Below, one piece after another: positions 1 through 9,427 of a stretch of 64,000 bases of DNA. The DNA is from Alopecurus myosuroides. Taxonomy: Eukaryota; Streptophyta; Magnoliopsida; Poales; Poaceae. Where the stretch lies: positions 112,600,019-112,664,018 of the forward strand of contig CM054061.1 of assembly GCA_028641055.1 (NCBI GenBank), written 5' to 3'. The notes beneath the pieces are model-generated. The model worked only from the letters and a program-made list of their open reading frames with translations, did no database searches and had not been told where the DNA came from. Each line of letters opens with the position of its first letter. Position 1 is the stretch's first letter. The position numbers were made by a program, and so were the translations under genes.

Positions 1-2160
1 ATACGTAACTAGAAGGGGAAGGCGCGTTGCTGCGCCCGTTTGTTCCTTTTTGCCTGCTGATAAGGCATTGTCGAAGCAACTCGGATTTTCTCCCTCGGAT
101 GTTCGCTCATGGTGGGTTGAACATAGGCATTTTTCCATCGGCTGACACATACACTTTGGTTATACTAGTTAGTGTGCACGTGCAACGCACGTCTCTCGTT
201 ATTCTTTTCCTTCTCTCGCTCAAGCATCCCTGATTCAAAACTATATTTATCCTTAGAGATTTTAATTTACATTTATCTAGAAAACCAACTGATTTTCATG
301 TGTATTAATTTATTTCTTTTTGTTTTCTTTATCCTCTTCCATCCACTCAAGTATCTGCACATTGGCTTTAGTGCAGAACTTGAGACATTCAGTTTTTCGT
401 ACTTCTTTTGTTACAGTTCATGTCTCTATTGCTTCCGTTTTGATTTCTAGAAGCAATTGGATGTATATTACATGTTTGCATAATTCAAATTTATGAATAT
501 GCTCAATTGTATTAAATAGTATGTTTGGACCCAACAAAAGGGAAGAGCAAGAATATGCTCAATTGTATCAAATTTATGAATATGCTCAATTGTATTCAAA
601 TTTAGCATCTTCATACCCAGTGTAAGAAAGAACAAGCAAAGTATGTAATCAAAATGTACAAAAGGTAAGAACAAGTACATTAAAAAACCATGCCAAATTA
701 TGCCAATATAGTTATATGCAATCAATCTTTGCAAGAATAGCTTTCATCCTTCTGGAACTCCTCACTTGATTTACTCATGGAGTCATCATGGTGTTGTCAC
801 AAATAATATGTAAATCTTTAGCAGAACTCGACCCACAATGGGTATTCGTTAGCAGCATATGTATTATTAGTATGCAAACCATTTTAATGCAACATCAGGA
901 ACTCGACCCACAATGTTTTATACAGTATGTATGTTCTATTAATATGTGAATTAATATAGGTTTCATATGTCCTTTTAAATACTTGACATGCTTACAAGTA
1001 ATGTGAGTAATTATCTAGAGAATTTGGACCAGACATGTGACATGATCTGATGATCATTGCAAATTTAAAACGGAGCAGATAACAGTAAACCATTAGGTGA
1101 CCAGACACGTGACATGCTCTGATGAACATTCCAAAATTAAAATGAAGCAGATAAACCATTAGGTGACCAGACACGTGACATGCTCTGATTAAGGTGACTG
1201 TTTTCAACCGATGCGGACTTCTTCTTAGAGCCTCAAGGAGGCTTTAGAGAATTCTTTTTTCCTTAGTTCGTGAGTGATTTTTATTCCTGGAGGAAAGTTG
1301 GGTGAGAGCCGGCCTAAATATTTTGCCTAAAACAAACTTAGCTAGGTGCTGCAGCTATGAAATTACATGGTTGTCTACACAATAACATCGACTTTAGTTG
1401 AACTGAACAAATAAAAAAAAAAAAATTTAACGCTGGCAAAAACCTACCTCAAAGGTATTCTTTTGGTGATATATTTATCATTCGTAGGAATAATTTATGA
1501 AGAAGCTAAGCAGCACCATGAATCATCTTGGCACATAGTTCTAAAGCATTAGTCTTCAAATCTGAATCTTATGTTTAATTCACTCTGAAGTTTTGGGGTC
1601 ATTCTTTCCTAGAGCAGGTTTAGTCTGGCATTTTATATTGCAGCCTGCAATATCTCCAAGTTTAGAGCCTGGCCTAACTCATTATCTCAAAAAGAGACGG
1701 TTAATAACATCAATCTCACGTGTCATATCGGAGAAGATAGGTAGCATGTCAATGCTACCAGTAAAGGATGAAAATCTAGTCTTAATGGTCATGAGGAAAG
1801 CAAAGATAGCATCAAAATGTTGCTCACCACAGGTTAACTTTGGTATTTATCCATCACTTTGTCCATGTTGTACTTGCAGTAGATAATTTGTTCGTGCTAG
1901 GATGAACCCCAAAATAGCAGTAGATAGACTTTGTATTCAGCACATGAATTCGACATGAACTGGAAAAAAACATGAAACCAAAAGAAATCCATATAAGGAA
2001 ACGTGAAACAAAAAAGTACTCGCATTTAACATGATAGTGTTGCATATGTGCTGCTTGTTGCTCAGCGATTTGATATCAATAAAAAAAATTCTATTACCAC
2101 ATTTACAGATACAACAATGTGAAACAACAAAGAACTGAACTTAGCATCTAAAAGTAAACG
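1..2160. other. Intergenic DNA, no convincing gene
   Basis: No reading frame here shows a recognisable domain, a splice-supported structure or a codon pattern that I trust. The stretch is AT-rich. It contains short repeats, including three copies of an AATATGCTCAATTGTAT motif near 495-590, and two CG-rich palindromic motifs at 21-38 and 162-193 of a kind that recurs elsewhere in this window. A 97-residue open frame at 1593-1886 has no features I recognise and is probably chance. Confidence 0.5.
1027..1187. repeat. Three tandem copies of a 66-72 bp unit
   Basis: The phrase GACCAGACACGTGACATG starts near 1027 (with one mismatch), 1099 and 1165, so the spacings are 72 and 66 bp. Each unit continues with CTCTGAT, an AAATT-rich stretch and AGCAGATAA. 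Two of the copies carry a CACGTG palindrome, the core of a plant G-box, but no gene start lies close enough to call it regulatory. Confidence 0.75.
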
Positions 2161-2164
2161 GGTT

Positions 2165-3765
2165 TGCTAAATCTCAGGCGCCTGAGATCTAACTAAATCT
2201 CAGTCACCTCCGGAATCGTCGATATATTCATGTCGTGATTCGTGCGCGTGTGCACGTTGTTGTCCTCCTCCCCGAGCGTGTGCATGTTGTGTTTTTGGTC
2301 TGTGTTGCGTCGCTGTTTGTTTTTGTGGTACGGGTGTGTGTAGCAGACCGTTGCAGGCCCATGTTAGTGTAACTGTGTAAGGTGGGGTGTAGCGGGCTGG
2401 TTTGCAGGGGAGACGTGCATGAGCGAGGACAGGCCAGGAAACACATGAGCTTTCTACACTGGAGGGTATTTTTGTGTCTGTGTTACAGGAGCGTTCTACG
2501 TTCTACGCAGGAAACACATGTTGAACCATTTTGTTTTAAAATTGTTTGATCTGATTAATTTTTTCTTTTCCCGTGATATATATACTCAATTATTTGCATT
2601 TTTTAATGCATTTTGAGTGTATCATTTTTTTTTATATACTCGTGATTTACATATCGATTGCAATTGGGAGGGGGTGGGCAGTATTCTAGTTGCAATTTGA
2701 TTTTTTTACCGGGGCAGTTGCATCCTAGTTGTAGCTGTTTTTTTTATCGGGCTAGTTTCATCTTTGTTGCAACATAAAATTTACCGGGCCAGCTACATCT
2801 TAGCTGTAGTCGAATATCTTTTAACCGAGAGCCAGTTGCATCCTAGTTGCAACTGAGAATTTTACCGAGGCAAGTTTCATCCAACCTGCATTGTTTTTTT
2901 TTTACCGGGTGCCGGTTTCATCCTAGATGCAATCGAAATTTTACCGGGGTCATTATCGGATACAATTTCATCCTAGATGCAGTCGAATGTTTTTACCGGG
3001 GGCTAGTTGCATCCTAGTTGTAACGAATTTTTACTGGGGCCGGTCACATCCTAGTTGCAACTAAAAATTACCGGGGGATAGTTTATATCCTAGCTGCAAC
3101 TGGAAGTGTAATGAAATTTCACCGGCGCTACTTTCATCCTAGTTGTAGTCGAATGTTTTTTACCAGGGCCAGTTGCATCCTAGTTGTAACTGATTTTGTT
3201 CGCCAGGCCAGTCGCATCGTAGATGCAACTGAAAATTTTACCGGGGTTTATCGGGTTCAGTTTCTTCCTAGCTGTAGTAGAATGTTTTTGTCGGGGGGTA
3301 GTTGCATCCTAGCTGTAACTGAAAATTTACCGTTACAAGTATGCATTCTAGCTGCAACTGGAAGTATAACTGAAATTTCACCGGGGCTAGTTTTATCCTT
3401 GATGTAGTCGAATATTTTTCAATGGGCGCGGGGGCCAGTTGCATCCTAGTTGTAACTTATTTTATTTTTTTTGCCGTGGCCAGTCGCATCCGGCCTTGTT
3501 GGAACTGAAAATTTGAACGGGGCAGTTACATCCTAACTGCAACTGAAAATTTGATCGAGCTGAGCTTGGTTGATTTTTTTTAGTGGGCCGTATTTGGGCC
3601 AGCAATATGCTTCGTCTTTGATTGCCTGCCACAGGCTGTACGCTGACTCGCTGAAATATCTAAAGACGACGCGCACAAACCAGCTGCTAATTCCAAAACC
3701 AGAGCGCATGTACAATCGACTGAGATTTAACAAAGTCTCAGTCGACTTAGACCTAGCTACTCCCT
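2165..3765. mobile_element. Candidate non-autonomous DNA transposon with related inverted ends
   Basis: The left end (about 2165-2212) contains CTGAGATCTAACTAAATCTC followed by AGTCAC. The reverse complement of the right end (about 3715-3760) contains CTGAGACTTTGTTAAATCTC followed by AGTCGA. These read as imperfect terminal inverted repeats of about 40 bp, and each end is itself partly palindromic. There is no transposase between them; the interior is mostly a minisatellite. I could not fix an exact boundary or target duplication, so the Mutator-like assignment is only a guess. Confidence 0.4.
2660..3560. repeat. Degenerate minisatellite, about 20 units of 40-50 bp
   Basis: A unit built from TTTTACCGGGG, then CAGTTGCATCCTAGTTGCAA and CTG recurs about every 40-50 bp, with CATCCTAG-type cores near 2719, 2838, 2918, 2968, 3008, 3048, 3135, 3176, 3305, 3441 and other places. 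The best copies contain a perfect 7-bp inverted repeat: AGTTGCA at 2834-2840 pairs with TGCAACT at 2848-2854 across a 7-nt loop. Copies vary by substitution more than by length. Confidence 0.85.
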
Positions 3766-4440
3766 GGTTCATCATGATCCACTTCCGGACAGTTTTATCT
3801 TAAAGCCCATAAACTTACTTTCCATTCCCAGCATGTCTCATATAATTTTCCATGTTAAAAATCTAAATTTGTTGAGCAAGCCAAGTCTAGACAATTTCTC
3901 TAGGTTTTTGTCATAATCAGAATTCATCAAATTTTCTTAGATTGTTTTCATCTACAAAGTTATGGATAGATAAACTATATAGTGTACTAAGCCAAGTAAT
4001 GAGCTAATATTCAAACCTAGTTTCTGCCAAATGAAAATGCAGGGGCACAAAAGCATATCACAGATTCGAGAGGCTCTTAACAACTCTGAATTTCACCAAC
4101 TGCATGTCACCAACTATATAGTTGAACATTGGAAGACATGATGTATATACAGTGTTTGTTTCTCACCAACTGCATGTCTTCTGTGTATATGGTCACACCA
4201 ATTTTCATAGGACAAATCTATTTATATGTTGGTGATCTTCTATATGTTGAACATTTATTTGGAACAAAGAAAACAAAGAAGATCTCTTGATACAATTCCT
4301 GAATCCAAGATTCCACGATCTAGAGCCTAGTTTTTGTATGCTAAATTGTTTTACTAGCTTCTATTTCCTTGTTTCTTTTTCCTTGCACTGCCCTTTCTAT
4401 TTCCTTGTCACTAATGAATTTCTCTATTTCTTTGATGCAG
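3766..4440. other. No gene seen; pyrimidine-rich intron-like end
   Basis: This AT-rich stretch has no supported coding sequence. The last 100 bases are pyrimidine-rich and end in TTTGATGCAG, a good plant 3' splice site for the exon that follows, so at least the right part is probably an intron. I did not find the upstream exon. Confidence 0.45.
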
Positions 4441-4800
4441 TATGAACCTGGTGAACTTGTGGACAGAAATAACAAGGAATCATACATGCGGTACATGCTC
4501 CAGAAGCTCCAAAATGGGGAGCTCACCATCTTCACCCCTAGAGCTTTCAAGTGCCCATTCGATGACAAGCCGGATGATGGGCAGAGGGCTGCACTCCTCA
4601 CCCATGCTAGGAGCTTATCCAGGGTGGGGAAGACTGAACAGATTCAGGCAAGCCATAAGGCTCTGCTGCTGTACATGGTTGGCGATGCCGACCCAGATCT
4701 TCCAGGGATAAACTCGGCAAGGCATCAACGCCGTAAGATGGCGAGGAAGGTGAAGAAGGACAGGAAGTTGGACCTGGAGTATGGTGGCAAGCAGCAGTAA
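4441..4800 (+). CDS. Terminal exon (or orphan fragment) resembling an XS-type zinc finger
   Basis: The exon follows a TTTGATGCAG splice acceptor and runs in frame to a TAA at 4798-4800, about 119 residues. It reads YEPGELVDRNNKESYMRYML, then LQNGELTI, FKCPFDD, LLTHA and ASHKALLLYM. This order (tyrosine-rich lead-in, CPxC-like segment, LLxHA, then AxHxAL) resembles the zf-XS domain of plant SGS3/FDM-type proteins of RNA-directed DNA methylation. The second zinc cysteine appears to be replaced by Asp (CPFD), so metal binding is doubtful. The C-terminus is Lys/Arg-rich. No start exon is visible upstream, so this is either the last exon of a gene with distant exons or a captured fragment. The family call is by eye and tentative. 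Confidence 0.45.
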   Translation, partial: YEPGELVDRNNKESYMRYMLQKLQNGELTIFTPRAFKCPFDDKPDDGQRAALLTHARSLSRVGKTEQIQASHKALLLYMVGDADPDLPGINSARHQRRKMARKVKKDRKLDLEYGGKQQ

Positions 4801-5589
4801 TTCATGTTGCTGTTAATGTGGACTAAGCAATGAACTATTTTAATCCTATCTTATGTTATGTAAGACTGCTCTTATGCAGTGGTGAACTAATTAAGTGTGA
4901 GAAGACTACTTGTGTATTAAGTTATTTGTGCTGGACTAAGTGTGAGACATATTAATCTAGTTGTGCTTGTCTAGTTGTGTTTGCTTTCATGTTTAGTTTC
5001 ATTTTCTGTCCTCTAGTTTATTTCAGTATCATTTTTAGCCTCAGTTGTAGCCTACTGCTGCTCATTTTCCTTTAGTAAAACCTTTGTTTTTCTGTATAAA
5101 TAAATCCAACAATTCTAGATGTCTTTTCATCAAAAAGAAAAGCTGCAGGTTTATGTGAAAACCAAACAAGCACTGTCCATATTTCTCTTTTTTTGAAAAA
5201 TAGGAAACATGAAAAAAAAAATCAGTAGTTGCCATATTTTTCTTTTTTTGCGCGCTGTAGGCACCAACTGCGCTAGGTCCAGGCCCAGGCCCATTTTGCG
5301 CAACTGTGCGTCCCAACGCCATCAGCCCACTGCCCACGACTCCACGAGGCAGTTCCTTACTAGTGGCCGTTCGGGTAAAGGGTTTCCTAACCCTACCTCT
5401 TGTTCCCCAACCACCGCACCTCCATTGCCGCCGCCACCACCTCGTCAAAACTTTGGGAGGGATTTCGCGTCTCGTCAAGGCTCTTCACCGAGGGATTTCG
5501 TCTCTAGTCAAGACTTTGGGAGGGATTTGGACGTCTACCCGCCGAATCACCTCCGTACAAGTGTTCCTCCTCCAAGTTAGGCCAAGAAC
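4801..5589 (+). other. 3' flank of the preceding exon and 5' leader of the next gene
   Basis: After the TAA at 4800 the DNA is AT-rich and looks like a 3' untranslated region. From about 5240 it turns GC-rich and resembles a cereal 5' leader. An ACTTTGGGAGGGATTT phrase occurs twice (near 5450 and 5512), separated by a partly related phrase. An open frame at 5209-5580 across this leader is proline- and serine-rich low complexity and I do not treat it as coding. Confidence 0.45.
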
Positions 5590-7038
5590 ATGACCTCCTC
5601 GGGTAATTTCTCCGGTTCCCTCTCTGTACCCTAAAAATCCTCCACCTTTGCTAGTCGTGCTCCTCTGCCCTCCGACGTTCCCCCTTTAGCTGCAATTGTT
5701 GTTCGATCTAGGTTAGTATTGGTACTAGGTGGACCTAGCGCGCTTTGCCGCGCCGTTAATTGTTGTTGTTGTTTAAATTCTCCATGTGATCTGTACCACT
5801 ATAGCTTCATGTGGGATTTTCATCTATAAGGTCTTTAAAATGAATAAGGTCCAAATTAAATAAGGTCTTTAAAATGATCTCGGTTTACATCTATGCTGAA
5901 ATTATGATGCAATTATATTATGTGTTGATTAATTGTCCAAGCTTGATGGTTTGTTTGAGAAATAAATTTTATTGAAGCTTTTCCATGTATATTGATCCAA
6001 TAAAACATTTCAGCATTTGAAGTTATCTTGGTGTTAGTTTTAACCAAACAGACAGAAGGAATTGTTTTTCTCTAATGAAGAAAGGTGCATTAATCCTACA
6101 AACGGACCCAACCATTTATCAAACAAAAACAAAACCTCTCTCTTAGACCATCAAATCACTCTTCTCTCCCCAGCGCCTCCCCTCTAGAAGCTACCCTAAA
6201 AATCTCAATAGAATTTCCGCATCCACCCTAAAAATCTCAATGTAGAAATCCCCAAATTCACAACCGACCTCTAAATCAGATTCCTAAACCAAAATAAATC
6301 GTATTGCTGATGTGGTGTGATCACTTATAATAACTCACCAACGTGGTCACTGAGAAGGCTGAGGTTGTTGATGATGCCTGTAAGACGTATAGAAAAATCC
6401 TCAATGGAATCGCCGGAGTGGAAGCGGAGGTCCTCGAACCAGTTGACTTTAGTTTCTAACCAGTTGAAGGATTAATACTTCATGTCATTACTATTAGTGA
6501 GAGGCCCACATGTAGTTACCTTGTTATCATAAATTTGGTTTGTTAGGCACATATGTATGCGTGTTATCTCACTTTTCTAACAACAATACCCCTTGGATCT
6601 TCGTCCTAATGTCATGTGTACTTATCATTTGTTACATTACTCTTTTTCACAGGTGAAGACTCCGGATCCGTCCGCTTCAAGCGTGCCCGGACAGATGATC
6701 CCAAGCGGAGTTTTATAGACAAGACCGGGAAATACACTATGAGCAGGAGAGTGAGCAGTGGTGTCTATAAGAAGGAAGCAGCTGGTCGTGGCAAGCCACC
6801 TGCACATGACAAGAAATCTCCATCTGGCTCTCGCCGCCGCTCTAAACCTCGAACTGACTATTCTGAAGAGGATGATGAGCTTTCTGAAAAGGATGAGGTA
6901 GCTTCTGCATACTCACCATCTGACGATGAAGATGATGACTTCGAGTTGGAGAAGCTCCCTGATGATGATCTGCTCACGGTGGAGATTAGCAAGTACCGTG
7001 CTATTCGAGGACACCTTTCTTGCTTAGACTTTCCATAA
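5590..7038 (+). CDS. Two-exon gene for a 132-aa basic/acidic nuclear-type protein, unknown function
   Basis: Exon 1 is tiny (5590-5602): ATG ACC TCC TCG G, followed by a GTAATT donor. Exon 2 begins at 6653 after TTTTTCACAG and restores the frame (phase 1), giving MTSSGEDSGSVRFKRARTDD at the N-terminus and a TAA at 7036-7038. The total of 399 nt is an exact multiple of three. The protein has a basic cluster (RFKRAR) and another (SRRRSKPR), then a strongly acidic half with EEDDE and SDDEDDDFE runs, ending in a short mixed segment. That suggests a nuclear protein, but no catalytic or binding domain is visible and I do not recognise the family. The 1050-bp intron is AT-rich and holds one of the recurrent TACTAG plus CG-palindrome motifs (5723-5754). 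Exons may be missing downstream. Confidence 0.5.
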
Positions 7039-7799
7039 CTACCTGCAAATAAATATATGTTACTCGTGTCGAGTGAGAAATAATATTTAGATAAAGGTTA
7101 GGGTATTGTGCTTGTTACCTCAGCACATGTTTTTGAACACATCAATATCTCCTTTTGAATTTCTTCGATGCTAAACAACATATGATTCATAATTTGCTGT
7201 TTCACTTTATTGCTTTTTGTATCTTTGCGTTTCCTGGACTTTGGTTTTAACTTTGGGAGAGGTTTACCCATTCTGTGTATAAAATTATTTTTGCATACAA
7301 AGTTAGTTACACTATTATCGAAAAAAATACAGTACAAAGTGCATGACGGATTTTTCAATACATGCTGTCGATGCCGTGCATGGCGGATTTTTTGTTGCAT
7401 GGTGTGCTTGCCGTGCATGGCGGATTACCTCGCCTTTGTCGTTGTCGCGATTTTGCGGCAGTTGCCGGCAGCGGAGGAGGCTTTGTACGATGGAGGTGGC
7501 GAAGGTTGTGGACGATGGCCGCGGCAGAGGCTGCGGACGATGGCGGCGGCGGCGCCCACGTGATTAGAGTAGACGTGACGAGAGTAGTCTGTCGGCCGAA
7601 AAATAAGAAAAGCAAAAAAAAAAAGCCCACCTTAAGTTGGGCTAGGGTTCCACAGTCCAAGCAAACAGAGCACACGGCCGTTCGGTCGAACCAGTACATC
7701 TAGATGGGCCGGCCCATACGCTGCTCGCCAACTCAGGTATCCGGTCTGGATCCGGTAAACCGGTTTGTTAGCCGAGACAGCAATAACATACCACCCTCA
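7039..7799. other. No gene seen
   Basis: The interval contains a GC-rich stretch (about 7360-7560) with open frames on both strands made of low-complexity Arg/Ala/Gly residues, which I take as chance. The phrase GCCGTGCATGGCGGATT occurs twice, near 7373 and 7411. A TGGGCCGGCCCA palindrome lies near 7705. Confidence 0.5.
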
Positions 7800-9046
7800 A
7801 GATGAATAGTAAAAAAAATGCAAAAAAGTTTGAAACCTTGAAATTTTATATGTGTTCATTCATGACATGATGCGTGCCAATTTTGAAATGATTTCGAGGA
7901 GATCGAAAAAACCACCTTATTACAAAAATCGGTTTAAGTGAGACCAGACGGCCTCTCCCTAAAATTTTGAGTTTTTTCGACCAACTCTAAATCACCCCAA
8001 ATTTTAGTACAAGGTTTCTAACATGTAGAAAACATGAGTAGAAAAGAAAAAAATGAAAAAAGTTAAGTTCACAATGTCCTTTTAAGGTAAGTTCCGAGAT
8101 TTTAACCCAGTTTCACCAAGGCATTATAAATATTTAAAAATACAAAAAAAGTGTGAAACCTTGAAATTCTATATGTGTTCATTCATGACATGATGTGTGC
8201 CAATTTTGAAATGATTTGGAGGAGATCGAAAAAACCACCTTATTACAAAAATCGGTTTAAGTGAGACCAGACGGCCTCTCCCTAAAATTTTGAGTTTTTT
8301 CGACCAACTCTAAATCACCCCAAATTTTAGTACAAGGTTTCTAACATGTAGAAAACATGAGTAGAAAAGAAAAAAATGAAAAAAGTTAAGTTCACAATGT
8401 CCTTTTAAGGTAAGTTCCGAGATTTTAACCCAGTTTCACCAAGGCATTATAAATATTTAAAAATACAAAAAAAAGTGTGAAACCTTGAAATTCTATATGT
8501 GTTCATTCATGACATGATGTGTGCCAATTTTGAAATGATTTGGAGGAGATCGAAAAAACCACCTTATTACAAAAATCGGTTTAAGTGAGACCAGACGGCC
8601 TCTCCCTAAAATTTTGAGTTTTTTCGACCAACTCTAAATCACCCCAAATTTTAGTGCAAGGTTTCTAACATGTAGAAAACATGAGTAGAAAAGAAAAAAA
8701 TGAAAAAAGTTAAGTTCACAATGTCCTTTTAAGGTAAGTTCCGAGATTTTAACCCAGTTTCACCAAGGCATTATAAATATTTAAAAATACAAAAAAAAAG
8801 TGTGAAACCTTGAAATTCTATATGTGTTCATTCATGACATGATGTGTGCCAATTTTGAAATGATTTGGAGGAGATCGAAAAAACCACCTTATTACAAAAA
8901 TCGGTTTAAGTGAGACCAGACGGCCTCTCCCTAAAATTTTGAGTTTTTTCGACCAACTCTAAATCACCCCAAATTTTAGTACAAGGTTTCTAACATGTAG
9001 AAAACATGAGTAGAAAAGAAAAAAAATGAAAAAAGTTAAGTTCACA
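7800..9046. repeat. Four tandem copies of a 324-bp repeat
   Basis: The anchor TGAAACCTTGAAATT occurs at 7831, 8154, 8478 and 8803, giving periods of 323, 324 and 325 bp. The fourth copy stops after about 244 bp, at AAAGTTAAGTTCACA near 9046. Copies are nearly identical except for scattered bases and an A-tract just before the anchor that is 6, 7, 8 and 9 bases long in successive copies. No coding capacity is visible. Confidence 0.95.
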
Positions 9047-9427
9047 CAAGCGGTTTCTGGTCTAAAGACCGGCCTGTTACCGGTCAACCGATACTCATGC
9101 CAGGACAGCAGCCGGATTCCCTGGATGTGTTCCGGCAGTACCGAAGGGGTTTCCGGTTATACTGCTGGCTACCAACCGATCCAGCGCAGAAAAGCCTGCA
9201 ACGTCCATATTTCTGATCTCACTTAACAGAAGTACATTATTACAGTCCCTAGGGCAGTATGTCACATGAAAGCAACTAAAATTCCGAAACTAAAACTCTG
9301 AAACATGAAAGCAACTAAAAAACCTCTACCAACTTGTACTTCATGCTTGGTTCCTGCATTCAAGAGATATAAGCAATAAGAAAAGGTAATCAATCAGCCG
9401 TAATAATAACTCGAAAAAAATATTCTC

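Noticed and set aside
7362..7703. Overlapping frames of about 110 residues on both strands
   Set aside because: Arg/Ala/Gly-rich low complexity in a GC-rich patch, with no splice context and no domain.
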